The position numbers and the translations under genes are program-made. From contig OX327700.1 of the NCBI GenBank assembly GCA_946807835.1, positions 28,060,001 through 28,124,000 on the forward strand: a stretch of DNA of 64,000 nucleotides. Reading direction: 5' to 3'. The DNA is from Ailanthus altissimus. Its lineage: Eukaryota > Streptophyta > Magnoliopsida > Sapindales > Simaroubaceae. This document shows positions 33,103 to 45,900 of the stretch, in pieces (the stretch's first letter is position 1; each line of letters starts with the position of its first letter). The notes beneath the pieces are model-generated. The model was not told the DNA's origin. It did no database searches and was given only the letters and a program-made list of their open reading frames with translations.

Positions 33103-36100
33103 TGATGGTATACTTGCTAAGCGCAAGCATACACTATCATATCAAGTAATATAGGATTTTAAGTCCAAATATCGATCCCACTTGGACTATAAGATCTAAT
33201 TCTATAAATCAAGTATTAAAATTGTACATAATTAACTTTTATTCAATCACAATCTAAAATTTAATTAACTAATCTAACTCTATCAATTAAACTAAACAAA
33301 CGCAAAGGATAGAATTCACAAATAAAGATAATCTAAGATTTTGACTTGTCCCCTAATATTTTATTAGACTAATTAACCACTTAGTTAATCCTTTAATACC
33401 AATTGATTGGCTTAGACAATAATCTAATCACAAAGCCTCTGTCAATGATCAAGTGACTATATTACACATTCTAACTGTTGTGTGATATGGTGTGTGATGT
33501 GTATAGATGTATATAATTTTAAAAAATTAAATACGCAACGGAAGTATTCATACATATTAAACAATATGTAACATATTCAAGCATGTATGATCATTCAAGT
33601 ACATATATATCTCATATATATATTTCATGCATGATATAAAATGAATAACAAATAAATAACCTACCCGGATATGAATGTAGCTTTACAGAACTCCAAGCTT
33701 CAATTTGTTGAGCTCACCTTGAAGTGTTCTCTTGCACAATTCTAGTTCACAACTAAATCCGGTGGGATTGTGAAGCTAGAATGGCAGCCTTGAATTTTCA
33801 GCAAATGATTGTTTTAACACTTAAAACAATTTGTCCTTATGAATGATTACTACCAAGAGATGAGAAGAATTATGTGTTTTCTATAGTTCTTTACAACTCT
33901 ATATGTTGTAGCTTGGTAAGCCTTTGCATTTTCTCTCAACACTTTGAGAAAAACACTTAGGAAAAGCTCTCAATTCTCTCTCCTTTCTCCTAGAACGAAT
34001 TTTACTCTTTCTTTCACAAATTGAACTCTTTCAATTCTTTCTTAAGTGCAAAGAATGATTTCTCTTAGTGCTCCACCACCACTTAACCATGTTTGCCATT
34101 ACAAATATTAATCTATCATATTTTTCACTCACCAATTTGATTCAACCAATTGAATCAATTTCTAGAGAGTAAATGGCATTTAATCAATGTTAAGTGGTTT
34201 TACCACTTCCTTAGTGCATCATTTAAGAATTACTAAGTGGTAAACTTTCCTTATTATTAATAACAAGTGCATTCTCTATTAGTAAATGGTGTTTGCCACT
34301 TATTCCAATTAATAATAATAATTTGATTAATATATAAAATATTAATAATTCAAAACTATTTTGAATATATACATTTACCATATATGTATTTACCAAGTAA
34401 GGTAAATAGGTAAATACATGATAAATTATTTATGGAGCAAGATTATGTCACTTGTCAATTTCTTATTGGTTAACAACTCTTATAAACCAATAATGTGTTT
34501 TACCTTCAATTACTGACAAGTGAATAATAAAAGGAACCTTGAAATATTTTTCATTTTTGCTGGAAATTGTTGGATTAATTGTTCAATCCAATTCGCCGCC
34601 CCAGTGCACAACGAGTACACTTTATATTGTGAGACTCTCTAGGTCCATGCCCGATTTGTCATATGAAACTATTTCACACGTCCGTGAACAATGTCCCACA
34701 CACATGTTACAGATATTACAAAACGGCGCATTAGACCATACAAGTTGAGGTTATAACATATTCGTATAATCCTTCCATCATAAATATCCTAGAAGAGCGA
34801 AGATATAGATCAACACCGTCAAGTCTCCATGTGCTCAACCATAAACTTATCTCTAGATTAGTATTTCAATAAATAATATCCGTAAACACTTTTACGATAT
34901 TATGTTTTCGAGAATAAAATTAATTCTTGGATATGTCTGCTTATGGCCATAAGATTTTCTGAAATACAATCTTAGAGTTACAAGATATTTTACTCACCCA
35001 ATTGAATTGATGGATCCCATATCTGTACACACCGGACTCCATGAGCATCGGACCATACCCAGCGACACCCAGCGGTCAGACCATGAAAGGTATCTGACAT
35101 GTGTGGAACCAAAGTATGATGGATCACTCACAAGTCCACCGTGGCACTCAGGTCTAAGGACCACGAATACTACTTAACTCGAAAGATCCTCTATTGACGG
35201 CTTTATGGGATGTCTATTGGAGATCTTTGTGAGTCTGTTCAATATTCAGTCCTTGCTGAATACTTGTATCTCTATACGAGTTTTCACTAAACTCATGGTC
35301 TGCTAAGACTAACCATCTGGACTATCCAGATATAGACATACACTAATCTATATTTATTAAGGTCTTTACTAATAGACCCGCATTAGTGAAGATAGATCAG
35401 GAACATTAAGTTTAAGAACATATTTTCATAACAACATTTCTTAGCACCATTTGCAACTGATTGCAACTACGTCATTACTAATATATTCTTAGGTCTTTGT
35501 CCCATTTCAGACAAGGCTCTAACTCTTTAGATTTTACTAACTCTTATAACCTGATAACTCTTATCAGTGCTATCTTTTAGCATTTATATATTTTAGCATT
35601 ACTAACTCTTAGTTCTGATCTAAACTCCTTTAGATCAGATCTGAACTCTTTCAGATCATGCAATGTCTAAAATGTTACAAGCATCTTACCATATTTGTAT
35701 ATAAAATAATTAGTGATATATTGAAATCATAATTGTATAAACATAAAGCAAATATTTATACACAAAAGGGATGTCACGTAAGCATAAATCCCAACACTAA
35801 CAATCACCTATATGTCTATGGTAATCAAATCATAATGTAATTCATTAAGATCAAGTCTAAATTATACCATACATGTCACCTAGGTATATGTCTATCCTAG
35901 ATGAAACTCATAGTTGTTACCTTATGATCATGCATCAAACTATCATAGGCTAAACACAGGAATTTTTCTGTCGAGTTCATTATGGTTCCTTAATCATTCA
36001 AAATATTGATCAGGTATAATGAAAGCATTAAACACAAGATAGAATAAATCAATTGAATGTATTAAGTTCATAAACTAAAAATTAACACAATCCAAATCCA

Positions 36101-36713
36101 TACTAGGTTCACATAGTCTAACCCTAGATGAACAATTTAGCCCATCAAAAAATCAAAACTAAAACTATCCAACCAATTCATAAAGATAAAAAGAACAAGA
36201 ACATAATGATAAAGAAATAGAAGAAAAACTAAGCAAAATGACTCATTGATGTGCTTTTCGCTCAATTTTGACTTGAAGCTTGAATCTTGATCATAGTTCT
36301 TCAATCTTTGGTTTTGATATTTAATTTTGTGTTGTGAATTCTTTCTCTAAGTTTTTTGCCTCTTTTCTTTTTTTTTTCCTCTCCTCCCTTAATTAGAGTT
36401 CTTGGAATTCTATTTATAGGTTTATATCTTCAAATTAGGGTTAAACATCAAATATAAGTTAAAATAGGATTACTGTTCACCTCTATTATTCTCGCGCCGC
36501 AATGTTGGATACTGTACTAGATCACTGCAACAGTTACTGTAGCAATTTGATGTTTTTGGCTTATTTTCATTAAAGTTTCAACCTTATTTACTTCATTGAC
36601 TCTAAACCTATAAAAAAAATAATAAAATACATCAACAGCTAAATAATCTTAATATTTACGAACAAATATTAAGTTTAAAAGAGAGAAATATTATATTTAA
36701 TTAACCCCTATCA
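33103..36713 (-). mobile_element. Gypsy-type solo LTR (about 1.29 kb) inside the copia-4 LTR, itself interrupted
   Basis: On the minus strand it begins TGATAGGGGTTAATTAA and ends AAGTATACCATCA, with the phrase GTCCAAGTGGGATCGATATT near its end that I associate with plant Tat/Athila-type gypsy LTRs. No internal domain is attached, so it is a solo LTR left after LTR-LTR recombination. A 5-bp target duplication is not clear. It holds a second solo LTR (33476-35796). Confidence 0.62.
33476..35796 (-). mobile_element. Solo LTR of a long-LTR copia family (2.3 kb), CTAAC target duplication
   Basis: Runs TGTTG...CCCAACA on the plus strand, flanked by the perfect duplication CTAAC (33471-33475 and 35797-35801). 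It shares long blocks with the LTR at 42952-45900 (for example ATACCCAGCGACACCCAGCG and GACTCTCTAGGTCCA) and belongs to the same broad family. Absence of internal sequence makes it a solo LTR. A double stem-loop lies at 35616-35657. Confidence 0.9.
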
Positions 36714-37097
36714 GAGCGCTGCGGCACTCAAGTACTGTCTGGGGCGCCGCGGCGCCCACAATTTAGAGTTGCGGCACCTATGCCTAGGCACTGCCATTTG
36801 CGTCTTTTGCCTCCTTTCACGTCCGTCTTCAATTTTTGCATACCCAACGTACTTAACTTGCTCTCCAAATCATATCCTGATAATTTTTTAATCAACTTTC
36901 TCACAAATCTCCTCATTGATTCAAAATCATTCACAAAGTATCTTGATCTTTCATCTCCACATCTTCGATCACCCTCATAAAGTATTGACTCCGGTTAAGT
37001 CCTTGCATAAAATGAACTTAACCGAGGGTAGTAACTTAGTCAACATGTCAGCAGGATTTTCAGACGACGCTATCTTTATTAGACTAACTTCACTACT

Positions 37098-37840
37098 TTA
37101 GACGATCTCTTGAATGTAATAGAGCCATACATCAATGTGTTTAGACATCTCGTGAAACACTTGATACTTGTTTAGGTGTATGGCACTTTGGCTGTCATAA
37201 TACATACCGATGTTCAGATTTTCAGTAGCCATTATCTCTACATAAATGCCTTTCAACCACACAGCCTCTTTAGTAACTTCTCCAATAGTTATGTACTTCG
37301 TCTTTGTGATAGATAGTGCAACCACATATTGTAGAATTGATCTCCACCACACACTACACCCAAACACTATGAATACGTAACCCGTCAACGATCTTCTCTT
37401 ATCTAGATCACCTGCATAATCTGAGTCTAAATATCCTCTTACCATTATACTGTTGTCCTCATCCCTTTTATACATCAACCCGTGATTTGATGTTCTTTTG
37501 AGATATCTCAAAATCTACTTCACTGTAAGCCAGTAATTCTTACTTAAATTAGCCATGTATCTACTTACCACACTTACAGCTTGTGCTATGTCTAGTCTTG
37601 TGAAAATTATTGTATACATGGTGCTCTCCACAATGCCTGTATACGGTACTTTACTCATCTGTGATTTCTCTTCTTTGATATTGGTGATTGTGTTACTGAA
37701 AGTTTGAAGTACATAGTCAAAGAAGTAGAGACAGCTTTTGAATTGGACATACCAAACTTTTCTAAGATTTTGAGTATATATCGTTGTTGAGATAAGAAGA
37801 AAACATCTCTTATTTCCCTCATAATATCCATATCTGTTAA
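37098..37840 (-). pseudogene. Reverse-transcriptase end and RNase H of copia-4
   Basis: The minus strand from 37840 reads FFLSQQRYILKILEKFGMS (the end of the RT domain), then from 37511 MRYLKRTSNHGLMYKRD, YLDSDYAGDLDKRRSLTGYV (RNase H start), and YYDSQSAIHLNKYQVFHEMS to 37098. The usual AEAEY-type motif reads TKTKYIT. Stops occur before and after. The N-terminal side of this RT is not found next to it. Confidence 0.88.
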
Positions 37841-39276
37841 TGTGTTTTAGAGTGTATGCATGATGAATACTTGAAATTACATATTTAATAAGGGTTTTAT
37901 ATCATTATTTTGTATTACTAGTGTCTTTAACCACCCTAACTTAAGTATGTTTATAATATTTTACTTAATTAGCTTTTAACTATTTTGTGGTAGGTTCGGT
38001 AAAATGGGCATAACTTTCTATCTAAGAACCCAATTAGAGTGATTCTTAATCCTTTGAAGAGCTGACTTAATGAGCTATTATATTGTATTTTACAAGGCAT
38101 TTAAAATTTGAGCTTTTAGAGGGTGAAAATATCCTAGAATAGAACTGATCTACAGTACAGTCCAGTCCGAACAGTCATCATTATTTGGCCCATAACTATA
38201 GAAATACATATGAGACAACTAAATTTGTAAAGATAAGAGAATTATCTACAACTTTTATGTTTTGAGTGACAGTTAATTCGGATCACATCAATTCCAAATT
38301 CGATAATCAAGTGGGTGCATTTATAATAATCAATGTAAATTATTTACCACAATTCTTAACTTTTATCATTCAAGTGGTTCCCTCTTAATTTGTTTTGATT
38401 TATCAATATTTTTATATAAATAGATAGCATGTTTATACCCAAGGGATGTAATTAGAGAACTAGATTTTAGTTTAAAACACTTATCTTTTATATTATTTCT
38501 TTGTAATATTATTTCTCTTGTTTATTATTCTAAATTCATATTATCTCTTCTTCCATTTCTTTTCTTTTTCTTTAGTTTTATTATGTCCAAGTAATTTTCT
38601 TTATGCTAAGGTGAAGAAGTGAAACTCTTAACAAGGTAATAAAATATACTTAACCCTTATTCATGAATTTAATGCTTCATTCTTAAGTTATGCAAATTTA
38701 TATATGATGTATTTATTTTGTTTGTAATATTAATACACTTTCTTTTAAAATGGTGCCTCTTGATTTATTATAGATAATTTTTATAGTTGGCACAATAAAT
38801 TCTTGAAATTATTTACAAGATTTGGTGTATATACCATTTCTTGTAAAATGAGAGTCTTGATTTATTGTAGACAAATATAAAGATTGACATAATAAATACT
38901 TGAATCCATTATAAGATTTTATGTATAATAATTGAAAAAAATAAATACTAGTTAATATATAAATGATAATGAACTTTAATTGTTATATCTTTCGGTTGGA
39001 ACCTCCTTTGTATGAGGATTCCAATTGAGTTATAAAAAAAGTTAAATATATTCTTACTTCAGCCAAGAGTGGATCTCCATAACCTTAAATTTTATTTGAA
39101 TTGATTAATTGAATTAATATTTGTAAATATCTTATACTGCATTAATTATCTTTAAAGTATTTATAGTTTATAATTTTAATTCTACTTTCCTGTGAATCGA
39201 CCCCGTTCTTACTGGGTTATTTATTACTTCGACAATCCTGCACTTGGGAATAAACTCCTATATTCTGGACGTGTCA
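37841..39276 (+). mobile_element. Probable gypsy-type solo LTR or fragment
   Basis: No coding sequence. Ends with GAATCGACCCCGTTCTTACT ... CTTCGACAATCCTGCACTTG ... GGACGTGTCA, a phrase typical of plant Tat-type gypsy LTR ends. The start TGTGTTTTAGAGTG at 37841 abuts the copia-4 pol sequence. No clear target duplication. Two internal direct blocks near 38740-38830 and 38845-38930 (TTTCTTTTAAAATGGTGCCT / TTTCTTGTAAAATGAGAGTC, then TTGATTTATT.TAGA) are related. Confidence 0.45.
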
Positions 39277-40575
39277 ATGTATGTGATTATGTACATATTA
39301 AAAAAACTAAATACATGTATCATGTACACGATTTCGCTGCGAAATTAAGCATATGATCAACATATACACATGTAACTTATATTATTAATAATATAAGATG
39401 ACAGAAAACATACCCTTGAAGAACTTTGGTGAAGATTTCAATTTCGAATTTTTTCTAATTCTAACTTTGAGCTCACAATGAAGTGCACTATTGTTCAATT
39501 CTAGTTCACAACAATTCAGTGGGATTGTGAAGTTAGAATAGCAGCAATTAAATTTTTAACAAAGTTTTGTTTTTTGAAAGAAAAATAAGATGAATTTTTT
39601 TTTCTCTCTAGTTTTTCTCACAACCCTTTGTTCAAAGAAAAACTCTTAAAAACCAAAAACTCTCTCTAATCCTCTCTCTTTGCACCTTTTTTTTCACCAT
39701 TTGTTAATCAATTATTCAAAATAATTTTTAGGTGTGTTAAGCACTTCACAAGTGCTCCCAAAATTGATTAAGTGGCCGAAAAATTAAAAACAATATTCGG
39801 TGGTAATTATATCTAATTAGGTATATGTCTCCCACCTAAACCAAAATAATAAATAACTAAATAAATATTATTATTTATTTAAATAATATTTATTCAATTA
39901 TTCAAAAACTATTTAAAAAATTAATTTTTACCTTTATTTAATTTTACTAACATAGTTAATGGGTGAATTCATGGTGAAACAATTCATGAAACAAAATTGT
40001 GTCACTTGTCAACATTTAATTAATTAATATCTCTTGTCAACTAATTAAATGATTTACATAATATTTTAGTCTAAACAAGTGTATAACCCGAGAAACCTTG
40101 AAATATATTTTCGGTTTGCTGGAATTTCTAAAATAAAACTGTTCAATCTTAGAAATTTCAACAAACCAATGGAACTGCTCAATCCATAATGCTAACCCAA
40201 TGCACAATGAGTACACTTCATATTGTGAGACTCTTTAGGTCCACGCCCGAATTATCATATGGAACTCCGTTATACGTCCGTGAACGATGCCCCACACACA
40301 CGTTACAGAGATTACAAAGTGGTGCATTAGACCATTCAAGTTGAGGTTATAATATATTCGTATAATCCCTGCATCATTTATATTCGAGTAAAGCGGAGAT
40401 ATAGATCAATACTATCAAATCTCCATATGCCCTACTATAAGATTATCTCTAGAATTGTATTTCAATAAATAATATTCTTAAACACTTTTGTGATATTATT
40501 TATCCCTATGGTTAAACTCTTTTATTGGGAATTACTTCTTATGACCATAAGACTTTCTAAAATACAATCTTAGAG
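39277..40575 (-). mobile_element. Truncated LTR of the long-LTR copia family
   Basis: Shares with the other copies the GCTGCGAA start region, the TTGTTCAATTCTAGTTCACA ... GGTGGGATTGTGAAG-type block, TTGTGAGACTCTTTAGGTCC, and AGAGATTACAAA. The match fades after about 40575, so the U3 end is missing. Confidence 0.65.
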
Positions 40576-42126
40576 TATTATGATATGTCTTTCACATTTC
40601 ATATCAAATATACTTTGGCATAACATAAACATATTCCTAAGCAGATTTACAAAATCATACATAAAATTACTATGTTTATTGTGATTTCAGTAAAAGTCTA
40701 GTATACTTACCTTTTAGCACTTTCGGGTACAATGCTTAATTCTCCTTAACCTATCAATGGAGATTAATTCTTTCATAAGTCTCAACATTCACACAAAACA
40801 CTTTAAATAGCTTACAAAATTACACATATTGCACTTATCACATCGAATTGGTCTAATTACTTGATTTCTCAAACTTGTCATTTTGACCACTTACACTTAA
40901 CAAAAAAATTTTATACATCAAATGATATCCTCACATATCCTCCTTATAGATTAATATTATATCATAATCCCTACACAATCCATTTCATAAATACTATCAA
41001 ATCCAAACTATTATCCTGACAGGATCAAGATATTTACTGAACAGTATTCAATCTCCTAATTTTATAAAATCATAAACTAACTTAAAAATTATAAAAATAC
41101 CACAGGATTACTCTTAACACATATCTAAATGCATGATAAATGTTTAACTTCAAAATATTTACCAAAAATATTTTAAAACTATTTTATTTCATAGCTTTGA
41201 AAATCTGTTAATCAAATACTACAATGAGCTTATATAATTTAAAAATTCATAACAATTTATCCATATTGATATAAATTATCAATTTTGACTATATCATATT
41301 AGACATATAAATTTATCATATTCTAGAAATTTGTAATTTTTGAAGATCATTCAGTAGATCAAAAATTATTTGTCATTGTAGTATACTGTTAACACAGGAA
41401 GTTTTTAGAATTTCAGGGTCATTTTGTAAATTCACTAAAAATTCAATTTTTAAAATTTTCAATCGATTCAAAGTCCCAAATGATTCTAGACATGTCTAGT
41501 TTTATATTTTCAAATTTCAAAACTAGAATCGAAGTACAAGAATTTATTAAATTATCGGATCAAGAGACTATCAAGTAGAATTTGTGCAAATTCATCATGA
41601 TCTATCAAGTTATCTACATAATCATCATCAATTCTCAATATTTCTTACAAAATCCACATCAAGTCCTCAATTGTACATATTTTTAGAAATCAAAACATAA
41701 AGAAATTAACTTAATTGACACTAATAAATTGAAAAATAGTTATGATATACTTTTAAAACTCAAAATTCCAATTTCTTCTTCTTTTTCTTTTCCTTCTTCT
41801 ATTTCTCTCCCCTCTATTTCTCTCTTTTCTCTCTCTAAAGGGGTGAGTCGACCCAAAATGAGTAAATTAGAGTTTAAACTCTAATTTACTCATTTATTAT
41901 TTATAAATTAACCCTTAAAACTTTTAAAGTATTACAATTTGGTCCCTAAAATAAATCTAAAGTCTTGCAAATAAACCCAATACTAATAGTATGTCCTTAA
42001 TATATACAAACAATACTAATAATAATACATAAATTAAGTATCATCCATATACAAGTAAAATATGAATATTATACATATATATAAATATTTATTCTTTTCG
42101 GTGTTGGATAAGTGGTTACTACATAG
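40576..42126. other. Unassigned retroelement-like sequence
   Basis: A/T-rich, no coding region. A C/T-rich run near 41770-41840 (CTTCTTCTTTTTC..., TTTCTCTCCCCTC) is followed by a perfect 40-base palindrome at 41856-41895. The setting and TTTGGTCCCTAAA-type phrases suggest an old LTR, but I cannot name it. Confidence 0.4.
41856..41895. repeat. Perfect 40-base palindrome
   Basis: Each arm is 20 bases with no loop (AAATGAGTAAATTAGAGTTT and its complement would make the arms less one shift); the centre is GTTTAAAC at 41872-41879. It can form a cruciform in DNA or a hairpin in RNA. Confidence 0.85.
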
Positions 42127-42951
42127 ACCATATTGGCATTTTACTCAAGTCTTACGCTTTAGCAATATTGGTCTTTGTAAATTCAAAAGATAGACAACTC
42201 TTGTCAATTGCATCTCTTGCAACTCTTACCACTTATCCTAAATACACCTTATTCTCACACTTTAGCAATATTAGATAAGTGCATTTCAGATTAACTTGTC
42301 AATCATCAAATATATGTTATTAGTATTACCATCACGCTTTAGTAATATTGATTCGCATATATTTGCCTCATCTTATATTTAACAGGCATAGCCCCAATCA
42401 CCCCAACCAATCCCTCACGCTTTAGTAATATTGGAAATGACCAAAATGACCCGTCTAATACCGTATTGACAAGATGGGTCATTGTATAATATTTTCTCAT
42501 AATATAATACTTATTCAATCTGATTAAGAGATATTTAAATTTTAACTATTATTTTATTAATTAATATTTATTTCAATTAACAATAATAATAATAATAATT
42601 AATTTTCACATCTCATACAAACCTAATTCATAATTAAAAAATTTATTTACGTAAACACAACTATAATGCAATTAATGATCAGGGCTAAAATATTTATTTT
42701 ACGTAAGCACAACTATGTTATACAATTATAATATAATAAATATAATTGTATTAAATACTCTTTACTTGCAAAGATTGAAAATAAAAGTATTATGTTTGAA
42801 ATGATCAGCGCTAAAAATTGAAAGTTTTAGCATTATATAATTTAATGCAAAAAAAAATTAATTTAAAAAAAAAAAAATTTGCCGAGCGCTGGGGCACTGG
42901 ACACTGTAATAGTGTACCAACCCTTCAGACACTATTTTTCGCCCCCGATTT
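42127..42951 (-). mobile_element. Second copy of the copia-5 leader, without primer site
   Basis: Parallels 49047-49765 base by base with many differences, including the four CACGCT(T/G)TAGCAATATTGG motifs. It directly precedes the LTR at 42952 as if it were the leader of a tandem copy, but the primer site and most of the palindrome array found at 49800-50356 are missing. Confidence 0.7.
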
Positions 42952-45900
42952 TGTTGGTGATCGAGTGTGTGACATACGAGTGTATACATAATTTTATTAA
43001 ACTACTACAGCAGCGGAAGCATGTTACAAATATACCCAATTTAACAAATTAAACATATATATCACATATATACATAAGTATAACTATTATACAAATTTAT
43101 ACATGATGAACAATTGTATTAAAACATTATGTAAAAGTACTTACCTACTGAAGGTAGCTATACAAATTCTTCAAGTCTTCCAACAATCTTAAGTGAAGAG
43201 CTCACCTTGAAATATATTGTTGAACAATTCTAGTCCATAACGGTTTGGTGGGATTATGGAGTTAGAATGGTAGCTTAGTTATAGAATTTCCAACAACATA
43301 TATTCAAACTCTTTTGAATATAATTTTGTTTCTTAAATGGAGATGATAAATATTTTTCATACAACTCTTGTATAATTCTTAGAAATAATTTTTATAAGAT
43401 AATTATTTTGAACAACTCTTTTCTAAAACAATTATCTTTTTTTCCATTTTCATTTTATTCATTTTAGCTATCCATTAGAGAAGGAGATGAAGAAAAGTTT
43501 GTTTATTTTTTCAACACTTGAAAGAACAAAACTCAAAATTCTCTCTTACCTCTTTTTCCTTCACCCTTGCCGAATTCTTCTTCCAAGAATTGAATGAATC
43601 AATTCAAATGTTAGCCAAAATCATTTTTGTTTATTTAACACTTTGATTAAACAAAAATTAAGTGCTTCATAACGGTTTGGTGGGATTATGAAATTAGAAT
43701 GGTAGCTTAGTTTTAGAATTTCTAACAACACATATTCAAACTCTTTTGAATATAATTTTGTTTCTTAAATAGAGATGGTAAATATTTTTCATACAACTCT
43801 TGTATTAATTAGAAATATTATACATACAACTCTTGTATAATTCTTAGAAACAATTTCTATAAGATAATTATTTTGAACAACTCTTTTCTAAAACAATTAT
43901 CTTTTTTTTCATTTTCATTTTATTTATTTTATCTATCCATTAGAGAAGGAGATGAAGAAAAGTTTGTTTATTTTTCCAACACTTGAAAGAATAAAACTCA
44001 AAATTCTCTCTTACCTCTTTTTCCTTCACCTTTGCCGAATTCTTCTTCCAAGAATTGAATGAATCAATTCAAATGTTAGCCAAAATTATTTTTGTTTATT
44101 CAACACTTTGATTAAACAAAAATTAAGTGCTCTACCAATTTTATTGTTGGTCCCCCACTTAAGATTAATTTAACTAAACACTAGAATAATGGTCACCTAA
44201 ATTAATTTTTTCCTTACAAATATAATTACTTTAATTATAATGGGTAAATAAATGGTCAACATCTGGGTCCCTCATTGTATTAAAATACAATGACATGATA
44301 AAATTATTTTATTATTATCTAATAATATAAAATTAAATATAAAAAGTAATTATTCAAAATAATTTTGAATAATTACTTTTTACCTTATTAGTTTTTACTA
44401 CCAAGGTTAAATGGTAAAACTAAGGTAAAATCAAATCATGGACCAAATTATGCCATTTGTCAACATCCTATTAATTAACAACCCTCGTTAATTAATTGAG
44501 TGATGTACTTAACAATTAAATCTTAAAAAATGTACAATCCAAGGGATCCCGAAACAATCGCTCTATTTTGCTAAAATTTATTGGATCAAATTACTCAATC
44601 CAATCCGTTACTCTAGTGAGCAATGAGTACACTTCATATTGTGAGACTCTCTAGGTCCACACCTGATTTTTCATATGGATCTCCTCCATACGTTCGTGAA
44701 CAATGTCTCACACACATGTTACGAATATTACAAATCAACGTGTTGGACCATGCAAGTTGAGGTTATTGCATATTCGTATAATCCCTCCATCAATTATATC
44801 ATTGACGAGCAGAGATATAGATCATCACCATCAAATCTCTATTTGCTCAACCATGAACTTATCTTTATCAATTATATCCTTGAAGAGCAGAGATATAGAT
44901 CATCACCATTAAATCTCTATTTGCTCAACCATGAACTTATCTTTAGATTTATATTTCATTAAACAATATCCACAAACATTTTTGTGATATTGTTTATTCT
45001 TTCGAAATATATTTTCTGAGGATTATGCTTGTGACCACAAGACTTTCTAAAATACAATCTCGGAGCATCAGGATATACAACCCACTCATATGAGCTAATA
45101 GATCCCATATCTACGCACACCAGACTCCATGAGCATCAGACCATACCCAGCGACACCCAGCGGTCAGACCATGAAAGGTTTCTGAGATGCGTGAAACCAA
45201 AGCATGATGGATCACTCACAAGCCTACCGTGGCGTTCAGGTCAAAGGACCACAAATACTACTCAACTTGGAAGACCTTCCATTGATGGCTTCATGAGATG
45301 TCTATTGGAGGTCCTCGTGAGTCTATTCAATATCCAGTCCTTATTGAATATTTGCATCTCTATACGAGCTTCCACTAAGCTTATGGTTTGCTAAGACTAA
45401 CCATCTGGACCATCCAGATATAGACATACACTAATCTATATTAATGGGTTCCATCGATAGACCCGCATCGATGAAATTAGATCAGGAACATTGTGTTTGA
45501 GAACATACTTGCATAATGATATTTTTTAGCACTATCTGCAACTCCTTACAGCTATGTCATTACTAATATATTCTCAGGTCATTGTTCCATTTCAGATAAA
45601 GCTCTAACTCCTTAGATTTTGCTAACTATATAAACATGCTAACTCTTAACATCACTAACTTTTAGTAGCACTAACTCTTAGTATTTATAATTATTAGCGT
45701 TGCTAACTCTTAGCACTGATCTAAACTCCTTTAGACCAAATTTGAACTCCTTCAGATTATACAATGTCTGAAATGTTACAAGCATTTTACCATTTTAATT
45801 ATAAATAATATTAACGATTTTATTAGAAATGATAATTATATAAATACTATCATTAAATATTTATACATTTTAAAATGGTACGTAAGCATAAATCCCAACA
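42952..45900 (-). repeat. 3' LTR of copia-5 (2.95 kb)
   Basis: Longer than its solo relative at 33476-35796 mainly because a segment of about 432 bp is present twice (43237-43668 and 43669-44131, from ATAACGGTTTGGTGGGATTA to AAATTAAGTGCT). The double stem-loop lies at 45717-45758, and the conserved block CATACCCAGCGACACCCAGC at about 45143. Confidence 0.88.
43237..44131. repeat. 432-bp tandem duplication in the copia-5 LTR
   Basis: The two copies are very similar over their length. The second has an added stretch of about 30 bases near 43805-43835 (a short repeat of CATACAACTCTTGTA). The duplication is absent from the solo relatives. Confidence 0.88.

Larger units (their letters stand above)
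32603..36905 (-). repeat. 3' LTR of copia-4, interrupted
   Basis: Own sequence is 32603-33102 and 36714-36905, together about 692 bp, close to the 657 bp of the right LTR. Contains the perfect 16-base palindrome GGGCGCCGCGGCGCCC (36742-36757). Confidence 0.85.

Noticed and set aside
44675..44962. 95-codon plus-strand frame with an internal repeat (RYRSSPSNLYLLNHELIF)
   Set aside because: Falls inside the copia-5 LTR; the repeat reflects a local duplication of about 63 bases in the DNA, not a protein repeat.
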